DNA of 64,000 nt from BRH-c54 sp965284565. GTDB lineage: Bacteria > Bacteroidota > Bacteroidia > Flavobacteriales_E > Vicingaceae. The stretch covers positions 1,302,001 through 1,366,000 of the forward strand of contig OZ260100.1 in assembly GCA_965284565.1 (NCBI GenBank), given 5' to 3'. Numbering within the stretch: the first letter of the stretch is position 1; the number at the start of each line of letters is the position of its first letter. The notes below the pieces were generated by a model that was not told where the DNA came from, made no database searches, and saw only the letters and a list, made by a program, of their open reading frames with translations. This document shows positions 1-9,495 of the stretch, in pieces. Both the position numbers and the translations under genes were made by a program.

Positions 1-2152
1 CATTGTTTTTAGATAAGGCTAATAAAGATTCTCCAATTACATAATAAGATTGTTCTTCCATTCCGCTAACACAAACATCGGTTACTGCTTTATCGTTTTC
101 AAAATATCGAGCTAAAGCAGCAATAGCATCACCTCTTATTTTAGAGTCGCTATCATTTTTTGCCATTGCCAATAATTTTTCTTTTACCACTGCTGGATTT
201 GATTTAGCAGCATTTTTTAATGCACCTATAGCTTGTCTTCTTAAATATTCGTAATCGTCATCTAAGGCTTTTAAAATAGTAGTTACCGCTAATTCATCTT
301 TTGATTTTTTCAAAACAGCAATTGCTTCATATCTATCTAGATACTTCATTTTTACATTTCCATAATTTTCGGTAGGTTGGTATAAAAATGCCCATTCTTC
401 AGTAGTTTTATGATTGTCTGTTTTTTCGCAAAGCAACATTTTATCAGCATCAAAATTTATAAAATCAGGTCTTGAAGTTTTAAATTCAAAAGTATTAGAA
501 AGCTTATCAATAACCACTTTGTGCGAGTTTACTTTTCCGTTAGCAAAAACATCAATTTTTATAGGTAACTTGTAAATAGGAGCAACCTGTAAATCTTGTT
601 TTTGTTCTATATGAACGTATTGAATTCCCAACGAATCGTTGTATTCGTAATTAATATCTAAAACAGGATGTCCTTTCGCAAAAAACCATTGGTTAAAAAA
701 CCAGTTGAGGTCTTCACCAGTAACTTTTTCGCACGCTAAACGAAGTTGATGCATTTCTACATCGGTAAATTTATTTTCTTCCAAATATATTTTTAATGAA
801 GTGAAGAAAGCTTCATCGCCCATGTAGTTTCTAAGCATGTGTAAAATTCTACCTCCTTTTTGGTAGCTATGCCCGTCAAACATATCTTCTTTATCTTTAT
901 AATCAAAACGTATCATATCTTTTGGTCCGGATTGAGCCAATTGTAACAAATAGTTCTTTAAATCGGACTGGAGTCCTTGATCTGCTTTATCATCACCATA
1001 CTTGTATTCGTTCCATAAATACTCTCCATAAGTAGCAAATGATTCATTAAGAGGTAAATTAGCCCACGATTCGCAGGTAACTAAATCGCCAAACCAATGG
1101 TGAAAAAGTTCGTGAGCAATGACATCTTCAGCATTGCTACCATCAATCAATTCTCTCTTAGTTTGGTAAGCAAAATCTCCAAAAATAACACCTGTAGTAT
1201 TTTCCATAGCACCAGAAACATAATCTCTTACCACTATCTGATGGTATTTTTGCCAAGGATAAGCTACTCCTAATATATTAGAATAGAATTCCAGCATTTC
1301 TGGCGTTTTACCAAAAATATCTTTGGCATAAGGCTCGTATTCTTCTTCTACATAATAGTCAACATCAATATTTCTCCATTTATCTTTAACAATTTTGTAC
1401 TCCCCAATAGCCATCATAAATAAATAAGGCGTGTGAGGCATGTTCATTTCCCAAAAATCTGTTCTTGTACCATTTCCGTTAAGTTCTGAGTGAGTTAGCA
1501 ATCCGTTAGAAAGGGTTACATATTTTTCTTCAACAGTAATAGCAATTTCTTGAGTAGTTTTTTGGTTTGGAGCATCAATAGTAGGAAACCAAGCGGAGTT
1601 AGCTTCAGTTTCTCCTTGTGTCCATATTTGAGGCATTTTGTTCTTCTCTTCCCCTTTAGGATTAATAAAATACAAACCTTTATCAGAAGAAATAGCACTG
1701 CTTCCACCTTCTTTTAATTCATCGGGTTTAGATGTGTAATCTATAAAAACAGTGAGGGTATCATTTCGGGTATAGATTTTTTCTAAATCTATAGTAATGA
1801 TTAAGCTATCATAAGTAAAGTTTAAAGGTGTTTTATTGCCATTTTCTACTAATGCTACTTGATGAATATCCATTCCACGAGCATTAATTTCCAATTGCTT
1901 GGTGGGATAAAAATAAGGTTTAAGTGTAATGTTTTCTTTACCATAAAGGTGAGATTTTTCCCAATTAAAACTTACCGCTAATTTGGTATGAATAAGGTCG
2001 AATTTTTTGGTGTATGAAGCCTGATAAACAGGTCGCTCGGTTTTAAATGGATTTTCAATTTCAATTACTTGCTCAGGAAGTGTAATGGTTTCAGTGGTTT
2101 TACATCCTAGAATAAAAATAATGGCTAAAAGCGATAAGATTAATTTGTTCAT
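1..2152 (-). CDS. M1-family metallo-aminopeptidase, C-terminus cut by window edge
   Basis: Zinc-dependent M1 aminopeptidase that probably trims peptides outside the cytoplasm. Reading the minus strand from ATG at 2152 gives a lipoprotein-type signal (MNKLILSLLAIIFILGC), then the N-terminal beta domain, the GAMEN substrate motif (about 1200-1214), and the zinc motif HELFHHWFGD (about 1085-1114) with its downstream NESFATYGEYLW glutamate helix. The C-terminal part has HEAT-like helical repeats typical of long M1 enzymes. The reading frame is open to base 1, so the last part lies outside the window. The GAMEN/HEXXH pair makes the family firm. The substrate and the exact subfamily cannot be read from sequence. 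Confidence 0.93.
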   Translation of the reverse strand, partial: MNKLILSLLAIIFILGCKTTETITLPEQVIEIENPFKTERPVYQASYTKKFDLIHTKLAVSFNWEKSHLYGKENITLKPYFYPTKQLEINARGMDIHQVALVENGNKTPLNFTYDSLIITIDLEKIYTRNDTLTVFIDYTSKPDELKEGGSSAISSDKGLYFINPKGEEKNKMPQIWTQGETEANSAWFPTIDAPNQKTTQEIAITVEEKYVTLSNGLLTHSELNGNGTRTDFWEMNMPHTPYLFMMAIGEYKIVKDKWRNIDVDYYVEEEYEPYAKDIFGKTPEMLEFYSNILGVAYPWQKYHQIVVRDYVSGAMENTTGVIFGDFAYQTKRELIDGSNAEDVIAHELFHHWFGDLVTCESWANLPLNESFATYGEYLWNEYKYGDDKADQGLQSDLKNYLLQLAQSGPKDMIRFDYKDKEDMFDGHSYQKGGRILHMLRNYMGDEAFFTSLKIYLEENKFTDVEMHQLRLACEKVTGEDLNWFFNQWFFAKGHPVLDINYEYNDSLGIQYVHIEQKQDLQVAPIYKLPIKIDVFANGKVNSHKVVIDKLSNTFEFKTSRPDFINFDADKMLLCEKTDNHKTTEEWAFLYQPTENYGNVKMKYLDRYEAIAVLKKSKDELAVTTILKALDDDYEYLRRQAIGALKNAAKSNPAVVKEKLLAMAKNDSDSKIRGDAIAALARYFENDKAVTDVCVSGMEEQSYYVIGESLLALSKNN

Positions 2153-2390
2153 GTTTTTTGGGATAAAATTTTTAAGATGACAAAGATGATGAAAAATGAT
2201 GGAATAGCTTGATTTTTTAATACAGAAGTTGAGGGAATTATTTTTTAATAATAGCAATTCAATAATTGCTGCTACCTTAAAACTAGTGTTAATTTATAAG
2301 GGTTAAATGTCTAACTTCTTCCAAAGTTAATGTATTTTCTTTCTTTGGAGAAGATTAGAGGAAAGTTTTAATCATTAACAAATAACTTTT

Positions 2391-2423
2391 TTGCTTCTAT
2401 GCACCTATAATTTATTAATTTCG
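2391..2423 (+). promoter_or_regulatory. Candidate ileS promoter
   Basis: A TTG at 2391 stands 22 bases before TAATTTCG (2416-2423), one mismatch from the Bacteroidota -7 consensus TAnnTTTG. The ileS ATG follows at 2440, so the leader would be very short. No T-box-like leader fits in this space. Confidence 0.4.
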
Positions 2424-2439
2424 CACTTCATTATAAAAA

Positions 2440-5400
2440 ATGAGTATGAGTAAGTTCAATGAATATAAAGGATTAAACCTCCCCAATATAGCCAAGCAAG
2501 TATTGGATAAATGGGAAGAAAATAAGGTTTTTGAACAAAGTGTTACTTCGCGTGATGAGAATAAACCATTTGTATTTTTTGAAGGACCTCCTTCAGCCAA
2601 TGGTTTGCCAGGAATTCACCACGTAATGGCTCGTGCTATTAAAGATATTTTTTGCCGATACAAAACCTTAAAAGGCTACCAAGTAAAACGTAAAGCTGGT
2701 TGGGATACCCATGGATTGCCAGTAGAGCTGGGAGTAGAAAAAGAATTGGGCATTACTAAAGAAGATATTGGTAAAAAAATTACCATTGAAGAATACAACA
2801 ACGCTTGTAAGGAAGCAGTAATGCGTTATACTGATGTTTGGAATAACTTAACCAAACAAATGGGGTATTGGGTAGATATGAGCGACCCTTATGTTACTTA
2901 TGAAAATAAATATATAGAATCTGTTTGGTGGTTATTAGGACAATTACACCAAAAAGGCTTGATGTATAAAGGTTATACCATACAACCTTATTCGCCAAAA
3001 GCAGGTACAGGCTTAAGTTCTCACGAGCTAAACCAACCTGGCTGTTATCAAGATGTAAAAGATACGACTTGTGTTGCTCAATTTAAAATAAAAGATGCTG
3101 CTAAGTTAGGTGTGGATGAAGCTTATTTTTTAGCTTGGACAACTACGCCTTGGACTTTACCATCGAATACTGCTCTGGCAGTTGGACCTAAGATTGATTA
3201 TGTGTTAGTGAAGACATATAACCAATACACACACGCTTTAATGAATGTTTTAATAGCAAAGCCTTTGGTTGATTATCAGTTTAAAGGAAAATATGAATAC
3301 TGTCTTCAATATGAATTTGGTGAAAGTGGAGAGATAATTAAAGAAGAAGTTGATTATGAAAAGTTTCAATCATATAAGCCTGGAGATATAATACCTTATT
3401 ATTTTTTAAAAGAATTCAAAGGTTCCGATTTAGTAGGAATTCAATACGAACAATTATTGCCTTACGCCTTACCATATGAAAATGCGGAGAATGCATTTAA
3501 AGTAATTCCCGGAGATTTTGTAACTACCGAAGACGGCACAGGCATCGTACACATTGCACCCACTTTTGGTGCTGATGATGCCAAAGTAGCAAAAGATGCA
3601 GGAGTGCCACCTATGTTGGTGTTAGACGAAAATAATAATCCTGTTCCGTTGGTAAATTTACAAGGTAAATTCCGACCAGAAATGGGGGAGTTTGCAGGAA
3701 AATACGTAAAAAACGAATACTACAAGGATGGAGAAGTTCCCGAAAAATCTGTTGATGTAGAAATTTCCATCAAACTAAAAGAAGAAAACAAAGCCTTTAA
3801 AGTAGAAAAATACGAACACAGTTACCCACATTGTTGGAGAACCGATAAACCTATCTTATACTACCCGTTAGATTCTTGGTTTATTAAAACCACTGCGGTA
3901 AAAGAACGCTTGATAGCGTTAAACAAAACCATTAACTGGAAACCAGAAAGTACAGGAACAGGTCGTTTTGGCAATTGGTTAGAAAACCTAAACGATTGGA
4001 ATTTATCTCGTTCTCGTTATTGGGGAATTCCAATTCCTATTTGGAGAACAGAAACAGGAGATGAAGAAATTTGCATCAGTTCAGTAGAGCAACTAAAAGC
4101 GGAGATAGAAAAAGCTATGGCTGCTGGATTAATGACCAACAATCCATTGGCTGATTTTGAAGTGGGCAACATGGATAAAGCCAATTACGACAAATTCGAT
4201 TTACATAAAAATTATGTGGATAATGTTGTTTTGGTATCTCCTTCAGGCAAACCTATGAAACGTGAAACTGATTTAATTGATGTTTGGTTTGATTCGGGTT
4301 CTATGCCAACAGCCCAGCTCCATTATCCGTTTGAAAATAAAGATTTAATCGAAAAACAAAAACTTGGGGTAGCCGATTTTATAGCCGAAGGTGTTGACCA
4401 AACTAGAGGTTGGTTTTTTACGCTGCATGCAATTGCTACTATGGTTTTTGATAATGTAGCTTATAAAAATGTAGTTTCTAACGGCTTAGTGTTAGATAAA
4501 AATGGACACAAAATGTCAAAACGTTTGGGTAATGCGGTTGATCCATTTGAAACATTAGATAAATATGGTCCTGATGCTACACGTTGGTACATGATTACCA
4601 ACGCTCAACCTTGGGATAATTTAAAGTTTGATTTAGATGGAATTGCTGAAGTGCAACGTAAATTCTTCGGAACACTTTATAATACTTATGGTTTTTTTGC
4701 TTTATATGCCAACCTAGATAATTTTACCTATTCAGAAGCTGAGGTTCCAATTGCAAATCGTCCGGAAATTGACCGTTGGATTATTTCTAAACTCAATTCT
4801 TTAATTAAAGATGTTGATGCGGCTTATAATACTTACGAACCAACTAGAGCTGGTAGAGCTATTCAGGAATTTGTAAACGACCATTTAAGTAACTGGTATG
4901 TACGTTTATGCAGAAGACGTTTTTGGAAAGGCGATTATTCTGAAGATAAAATTGCTGCATTCCAAACGCTTTATACTTGCTTGGAAGTAGTTGCTCAGTT
5001 AACTTCTCCAATAGCTCCTTTTTATGCTGACAAGCTATATTCAGATTTAGCTTCTGTAAGTAATAAAGGCAATACTACTTCTGTACATTTATCAGATTTC
5101 CCTGTAGTAAATGAAAGTGATATAGACACTGATTTAGAACAACGTATGGAAATTGCTCAGCAAGTTTCTTCAATGGTGTTAAGCTTGAGAAAGAAGGAGC
5201 AAATAAAAGTGCGTCAGCCCTTACAAAAATTAATGATTCCTATTTTAAATCCAACCTTTAAACGTCAGTTGCAAGAGGTTGCCGATTTAATTTTATCGGA
5301 AGTAAATGTAAAAGAAATTGAATACCTCGAAGATACAGCAGGAGTATTGGTAAAAAGTATTAAACCAAACTTTAAAACTCTGGGACCGAAGTATGGTAAG

Positions 5401-5877
5401 ATAATGAAACAGATTGCTGCACAGGTAAATCAGTTTAATCAGAACGATATACAAGCGTTTGAACGTAACCAAGGAGCCACTATTACCGTTGAAGGGCAAG
5501 AGGTCATCTTAGATAATAATGATGTTGAAATTATTACACAAGACATTCCGGGTTGGTTAGTACAGACAGAAGGGGTGGTAACAGTAGCTTTAGATATTAC
5601 TATTTCTAAAGAATTAAAAGAAGAAGGTATTGCAAGAGAGTTTGTAAATCGTATTCAAAACTTACGTAAAGATAGTGGTTTTGAAGTAACAGATAGAATT
5701 GCACTTAAAATTTTGCAACACAATGAAATAAATGAAGCAATCAATAATAATAAAAACTATATTTGCACCGAAACTTTAGCATCTCAGTTAGATGTGGTAA
5801 GTGAACTAAATGAGGGGGTTAACGTTGAAATAGACCAAAATCTTTCAACTTTAATTTCAATAGAAAAATTTAATTAA
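2440..5877 (+). CDS. ileS: Isoleucyl-tRNA synthetase
   Basis: Charges tRNA-Ile with isoleucine in the cytoplasm. Class I signatures are present: a HIGH-like GIHH at residues 58-61 inside GPPSANGLPGIHH, and KMSKR at residues 691-695. The editing (CP1) insertion lies between them (TTTPWTLPSN), and a tRNA anticodon-binding domain follows. At 1145 residues it is longer than the 938-residue E. coli enzyme and fits the long, eukaryote-like IleRS type common in Bacteroidota. ATG at 2440 is taken as start; a second ATG two codons later is equally possible. The TraR/DksA gene follows 19 bases downstream and is probably co-transcribed. Confidence 0.97.
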   Translation: MSMSKFNEYKGLNLPNIAKQVLDKWEENKVFEQSVTSRDENKPFVFFEGPPSANGLPGIHHVMARAIKDIFCRYKTLKGYQVKRKAGWDTHGLPVELGVEKELGITKEDIGKKITIEEYNNACKEAVMRYTDVWNNLTKQMGYWVDMSDPYVTYENKYIESVWWLLGQLHQKGLMYKGYTIQPYSPKAGTGLSSHELNQPGCYQDVKDTTCVAQFKIKDAAKLGVDEAYFLAWTTTPWTLPSNTALAVGPKIDYVLVKTYNQYTHALMNVLIAKPLVDYQFKGKYEYCLQYEFGESGEIIKEEVDYEKFQSYKPGDIIPYYFLKEFKGSDLVGIQYEQLLPYALPYENAENAFKVIPGDFVTTEDGTGIVHIAPTFGADDAKVAKDAGVPPMLVLDENNNPVPLVNLQGKFRPEMGEFAGKYVKNEYYKDGEVPEKSVDVEISIKLKEENKAFKVEKYEHSYPHCWRTDKPILYYPLDSWFIKTTAVKERLIALNKTINWKPESTGTGRFGNWLENLNDWNLSRSRYWGIPIPIWRTETGDEEICISSVEQLKAEIEKAMAAGLMTNNPLADFEVGNMDKANYDKFDLHKNYVDNVVLVSPSGKPMKRETDLIDVWFDSGSMPTAQLHYPFENKDLIEKQKLGVADFIAEGVDQTRGWFFTLHAIATMVFDNVAYKNVVSNGLVLDKNGHKMSKRLGNAVDPFETLDKYGPDATRWYMITNAQPWDNLKFDLDGIAEVQRKFFGTLYNTYGFFALYANLDNFTYSEAEVPIANRPEIDRWIISKLNSLIKDVDAAYNTYEPTRAGRAIQEFVNDHLSNWYVRLCRRRFWKGDYSEDKIAAFQTLYTCLEVVAQLTSPIAPFYADKLYSDLASVSNKGNTTSVHLSDFPVVNESDIDTDLEQRMEIAQQVSSMVLSLRKKEQIKVRQPLQKLMIPILNPTFKRQLQEVADLILSEVNVKEIEYLEDTAGVLVKSIKPNFKTLGPKYGKIMKQIAAQVNQFNQNDIQAFERNQGATITVEGQEVILDNNDVEIITQDIPGWLVQTEGVVTVALDITISKELKEEGIAREFVNRIQNLRKDSGFEVTDRIALKILQHNEINEAINNNKNYICTETLASQLDVVSELNEGVNVEIDQNLSTLISIEKFN

Positions 5878-5896
5878 AACAAAAAAAAACAGAATT

Positions 5897-6271
5897 ATGG
5901 CAGATGTAAGATACTCAGATGAAGATTTAGCAGAGTTCAAAGCAATAATCAACAGAAAACTAGAAGCTGCAAGAACAGATTTAGATGAACTTTTAGCTAC
6001 ATTAAACTACAAAGACGATAATGGTACTGACGATACGATACATTCATTTAAAATGATGGAAGAGGGTGCTGCAACGCTTTCTAGAGAAGAAGTAGCTCAA
6101 TTAGCAGGGAGACAAGAAAAATTTATTAAGCACTTAGAAAACGCCTTAATTCGTATATCAAATAAAACTTACGGAGTTTGTAGAGTTACTGGAAAATTAA
6201 TTCCTAAAGAAAGATTAAAAGCTGTACCTCACGCTACACTTAGCATTGAAGCAAAAGAAGCTCAAGGGTAA
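5897..6271 (+). CDS. TraR/DksA-family RNA polymerase-binding protein
   Basis: A 124-residue small DksA-like protein expected to bind the secondary channel of RNA polymerase and modulate transcription. The N-terminal half is a charged helical hairpin of DksA type. The C-terminal zinc-finger fold is recognisable from YGVCRVTGKLIPKERLKAVPHAT, but it keeps only one cysteine, so it probably does not bind zinc in the classical way. This degenerate finger is usual in Bacteroidota homologues. It lies between ileS and lspA in a conserved order. The precise role (ppGpp dependence) cannot be judged from sequence. Confidence 0.9.
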   Translation: MADVRYSDEDLAEFKAIINRKLEAARTDLDELLATLNYKDDNGTDDTIHSFKMMEEGAATLSREEVAQLAGRQEKFIKHLENALIRISNKTYGVCRVTGKLIPKERLKAVPHATLSIEAKEAQG

Positions 6272-6280
6272 TTGATTAAT

Positions 6281-6342
6281 GATTAGAAATTGGAAATTAG
6301 AGGTTAAAAAAATCTCTAATTTCTAATCTCAAATTTCCAATT
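6281..6342 (+). repeat. Nested inverted repeats between dksA-like gene and lspA
   Basis: AAATTAGAG (6294-6302) faces CTCTAATTT (6314-6322). GATTAGAAATT (6281-6291) faces AATTTCTAATC (6318-6328). GGAAATT also has a partner in AATTTCC. The arms overlap, so at least two alternative hairpins are possible. It ends three bases before the lspA ATG and may act as an attenuator, or it may simply be a dispersed AT-rich spacer. Confidence 0.5.
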
Positions 6343-6344
6343 AA

Positions 6345-6983
6345 ATGAAATTCCGTTTTTTAACGCATCCTCTTTTTATTACCTTTTTGGTGTTATTTAT
6401 TGACCAAGCTTCAAAGTTTTGGGTAAAAACCAATATGATGTTATCTCAAGAATTTCCAGTATTAGGTAATTGGTTTTACATTCATTTTACTGAAAATAGA
6501 GGAATGGCTTTTGGGATGGAGTTTGGCGGAGAATATGGCAAATTAGCATTAAGTTTATTCAGAATAGTAGCAGTAACTGGAATTGGTTATGTGTTGTTTA
6601 CTTTGCCTAAAACAGCTCCTAAAGGTTTAAAAATTTGTGGAGCATTAGTCTTTGCAGGAGCCCTAGGAAATATTATTGATAGTGCTTTTTATGGCGTAAT
6701 TTTCAATGAAAGTTTTAACCAAGTAGCTACTTTCTTACCAGAAGGTGGTGGTTATGCTCCATTTTTACACGGTTGGGTGGTAGATATGTTTTGGTTTCCA
6801 TTGATGGAAGGTACTTTTCCAAATTGGTTTCCAATTTGGGGTGGAGAAGATTTCTTGTTTTTCCGACCCGTGTTTAATGTAGCAGATGCTGCCATTTCTG
6901 TAGGCATTGTGCTTATCTTCATTTTCCAGAAAAAATTCTTTAAAAAAGAAGAAGTTGTTGAAGTAGAAGAGGAAAGCAATTAA
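6345..6983 (+). CDS. lspA: Lipoprotein signal peptidase II
   Basis: Inner-membrane aspartic peptidase that cleaves prolipoprotein signal peptides before the lipid-modified cysteine. Conserved LspA blocks are visible: FIDQASKFW near residue 18, FTENRGMAFG near 48, GALGNIID with catalytic Asp112, and FNVADAAIS with catalytic Asp181. There are four predicted membrane segments. At 212 residues it is longer than the roughly 165-residue E. coli protein because of an insertion between the two catalytic blocks (about 115-170) and a charged C-terminal tail. It converges on der with an eight-base gap and no visible terminator. Confidence 0.96.
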   Translation: MKFRFLTHPLFITFLVLFIDQASKFWVKTNMMLSQEFPVLGNWFYIHFTENRGMAFGMEFGGEYGKLALSLFRIVAVTGIGYVLFTLPKTAPKGLKICGALVFAGALGNIIDSAFYGVIFNESFNQVATFLPEGGGYAPFLHGWVVDMFWFPLMEGTFPNWFPIWGGEDFLFFRPVFNVADAAISVGIVLIFIFQKKFFKKEEVVEVEEESN

Positions 6984-6991
6984 GCTTTAAC

Positions 6992-8305
6992 TTACTTCTT
7001 CCTCATAAAAATCTGAATGGGAACTCCTTTAAAATCAAAGTTTTCTCGCAATTTATTTTCTAAAAACCTTTTGTAAGAATCTTTTACATATTGAGGTAAA
7101 TTACAGAAAAATGCAAAAGCTGGCGAATAGGTTGGCAATTGCGTTACAAACTTAATTTTTATCCATTTTCCCTTAACAGATGGTGGTGGACTTTGGTTTA
7201 CTATATTTAACATTACTTCGTTTAGTTTTGAAGTACTGATTTTTCTAACCCTATTTTCATAAACCTTTGTAGCTTCTTCTAGAGCTTTTATAACACGTTG
7301 TTTGTTTATGGCAGAAATAAATAAGATTGGCACATCGGTAAACGGTGCTAATTTGTGTTTTATTTTAGCTTCAAACTCTTTTGAGGTGTTGGTTTCTTTG
7401 TCTATTAAATCCCATTTGTTTACCAATACAACAACACCTTTTTTATTCTTTATGATAAGGTTGTAAATGTTCATGTCCTGAGCCATAACACCTTCAGAAG
7501 CCTCTATCATAAGCAAGCAAACATCAGCATTTTCTATTGCTCTAATAGAACGCATTACAGAGTAAAATTCAATATCTTCATTTACTTTACCTTTTTTTCT
7601 AATTCCAGCAGTATCAACTAAATCAAATTCAAAACCAAACGAATTAAATCTAGTGGTTAAGGAGTCTCTGGTAGTTCCTGCTATATTGGTAACAATGTTT
7701 TTTTCTTTCCCGATTAGGGTATTTAATAAAGATGATTTACCTACATTAGGTCTTCCAACAATAGCAATTTTTGGCACATCGCTTTCTTCTTCTTCTTCAA
7801 TAGGGTTGTCGTCAATGTGCTTTACCACCTCATCTAACAAATCTCCAGTTCCGCTTCCGCTAATGGCAGAAACGCTAAAAATTTCATCGCCAATGGCTAA
7901 TCCGTAAAAAGCATGAGAATCGATAATACGTTCATTATTATCTACTTTGTTAGAAACCAAGATAACTTTTTTATTAGATCTTCTCAATAAATTAGCAACC
8001 TCTGTGTCTAAATCAGTAACTCCTACCTCTACATCTACCACAAATATGATTAAGTCACATTCTTCTATGGCAATAAGCACTTGTTTTCTAATTTCTTCTT
8101 CAAAAACATCTTCAGAACCTTTAATGTACCCTCCGGTATCAATTAAAGAAAATTCTTTTCCATTCCACTCTACTTTTCCGTAGTGACGATCTCGCGTTAC
8201 ACCACTTGCTTCATCAACAATAGCACTTCTTGATGTGGTTAGTCTGTTAAATAAAGTTGATTTTCCTACATTCGGACGACCTACTATTGCAACTATATTA
8301 CCCAT
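6992..8305 (-). CDS. der: Ribosome-biogenesis GTPase Der (EngA)
   Basis: Essential GTPase for assembly of the 50S ribosomal subunit. It has two tandem G domains, the hallmark of the family. G1 motifs are GRPNVGKSTLFNRL near residue 8 and GRPNVGKSSLLNTL near residue 182; DTGG and DTAG are the G3 motifs; SNKVD and NKWD are the G4 motifs. A C-terminal KH-like domain follows (VKGKWIKIKFVTQ onward). The length of 437 residues is normal. It lies 28 bases downstream of era on the same strand, so the two ribosome-assembly GTPases form an operon. Confidence 0.97.
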   Translation of the reverse strand: MGNIVAIVGRPNVGKSTLFNRLTTSRSAIVDEASGVTRDRHYGKVEWNGKEFSLIDTGGYIKGSEDVFEEEIRKQVLIAIEECDLIIFVVDVEVGVTDLDTEVANLLRRSNKKVILVSNKVDNNERIIDSHAFYGLAIGDEIFSVSAISGSGTGDLLDEVVKHIDDNPIEEEEESDVPKIAIVGRPNVGKSSLLNTLIGKEKNIVTNIAGTTRDSLTTRFNSFGFEFDLVDTAGIRKKGKVNEDIEFYSVMRSIRAIENADVCLLMIEASEGVMAQDMNIYNLIIKNKKGVVVLVNKWDLIDKETNTSKEFEAKIKHKLAPFTDVPILFISAINKQRVIKALEEATKVYENRVRKISTSKLNEVMLNIVNQSPPPSVKGKWIKIKFVTQLPTYSPAFAFFCNLPQYVKDSYKRFLENKLRENFDFKGVPIQIFMRKK

Positions 8306-8333
8306 TTTATTTGTTTATTTTCCTGCTTAATAC

Positions 8334-9212
8334 TTAATTCAAATAACCGAAGTTTCTCAACTGTCTTTCGTTGTTTCTCCAGTCTTTGTTTACTTTAACA
8401 TACATTTCTAAAAAGACTTTTTTCTCGAAAAACTGCTCCATTTCCTTACGAGCTAAAGTACCCACACGTTTTAAATCTTTTCCCTGATGTCCGATAATTA
8501 TTCCCTTCTGACTTTCTCTTATAACCATTATTATCGCTCTAATTCTGATGATATTAGGCTCTTCTTTAAATTCTTCAATAACTACTTCGCAAGAGTAAGG
8601 GATTTCTTTTTGGTAGTGCATTAAAATTTTCTCACGAATAATTTCTGCTACAAAGAATTTTTCGGGTTTATCGGTTAGTTGGTCTTTATCATAAAAAGGA
8701 GGAGCTTCGGGCAACAAACTTTTAATTTCGAGCATGATCTGATCTACATTAAATTGATGCAAAGCCGACAGTGGATAAATTTTTGCGTTAGGCAATATTT
8801 CTTGCCAATAAGCTACTTTTTCTTCTAAAAAAGCTTGGTCAACCAAGTCAATTTTATTGATTAATACCAATACAGGTACATCAGTTTTCTTTAGTTTTTC
8901 TAGTATTTCTTGGTATTTCAGTTCTTTTTCTTGTACTTCAACCATAAATAAAAGCACATCAGCATCAGATAAAGCAGAACGAACAAAAGTCATCATTCCT
9001 TCGTGCATTTTATATTTAGGATCAACAAAACCGGGTGTATCAGAAAAAATAATCTGATGTTCCTCATCATTCACTATCCCTAAAATTCGGTGTCGGGTAG
9101 TTTGTGCTTTAGAAGTAATAATAGATAGTTTTTCACCTACCAAAGTGTTCATTAATGTTGATTTTCCAACATTGGGGTTGCCTATAATATTTACAAAACC
9201 TGATTTATGCAT
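8334..9212 (-). CDS. era: GTPase Era
   Basis: GTPase that binds 16S rRNA and helps mature the 30S subunit. Seen are G1 GNPNVGKSTLMNTL (residues 11-24), G3 DTPG, G4 NKID, and a C-terminal KH domain containing GIIIGHQGKDLKRVG that contacts the 3' end of 16S rRNA. The length of 292 residues matches the family. It is the first gene of the era-der pair on the minus strand. No clear promoter was recognised in the bases just upstream (9213-9290). Confidence 0.97.
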   Translation of the reverse strand: MHKSGFVNIIGNPNVGKSTLMNTLVGEKLSIITSKAQTTRHRILGIVNDEEHQIIFSDTPGFVDPKYKMHEGMMTFVRSALSDADVLLFMVEVQEKELKYQEILEKLKKTDVPVLVLINKIDLVDQAFLEEKVAYWQEILPNAKIYPLSALHQFNVDQIMLEIKSLLPEAPPFYDKDQLTDKPEKFFVAEIIREKILMHYQKEIPYSCEVVIEEFKEEPNIIRIRAIIMVIRESQKGIIIGHQGKDLKRVGTLARKEMEQFFEKKVFLEMYVKVNKDWRNNERQLRNFGYLN

Positions 9213-9363
9213 TTATGAAAATTGAAATAAAATGCAAAATAACGAAATAAAAAGTTGCTATTATTTTAAAAGTATTAAAAGCCTTGTTAAATGGTGATTT
9301 TGGTGTCACGTTTCGTTTATGGTGTCGTAGGATTCCGAAGGATGCTATGCATTATATACATTG

Positions 9364-9486
9364 TTAGTTACTTTGTTTTGTACTATAAATGTAGCCTAAA
9401 AAAGCTGATATTATTGAAAGAATAATCAAGATTAGCAAGGCAAAATCAATAGACTTACTTCTATTATTGAAATCTTCTTTTTTCAT
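9364..9486 (-). CDS. Small single-span membrane protein (40 aa)
   Basis: Short reading frame from ATG at 9486 to TAA at 9364. It encodes a charged N-terminus (MKKEDFNNRSKSIDF) and one hydrophobic span (ALLILIILSIISAFLGYIY). It begins nine bases downstream of the stop of the larger membrane gene at 9496, so the two are probably co-transcribed. Function unknown. The shape would fit a small membrane regulator or toxin, but nothing specific is recognised. The 150 bases beyond it to era hold no gene. Confidence 0.5.
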   Translation of the reverse strand: MKKEDFNNRSKSIDFALLILIILSIISAFLGYIYSTKQSN

Positions 9487-9495
9487 AATGTATAA

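Noticed and set aside
2153..2439. T-box or other riboswitch upstream of ileS
   Set aside because: The predicted leader is only a few bases long and no conserved T-box elements are seen.
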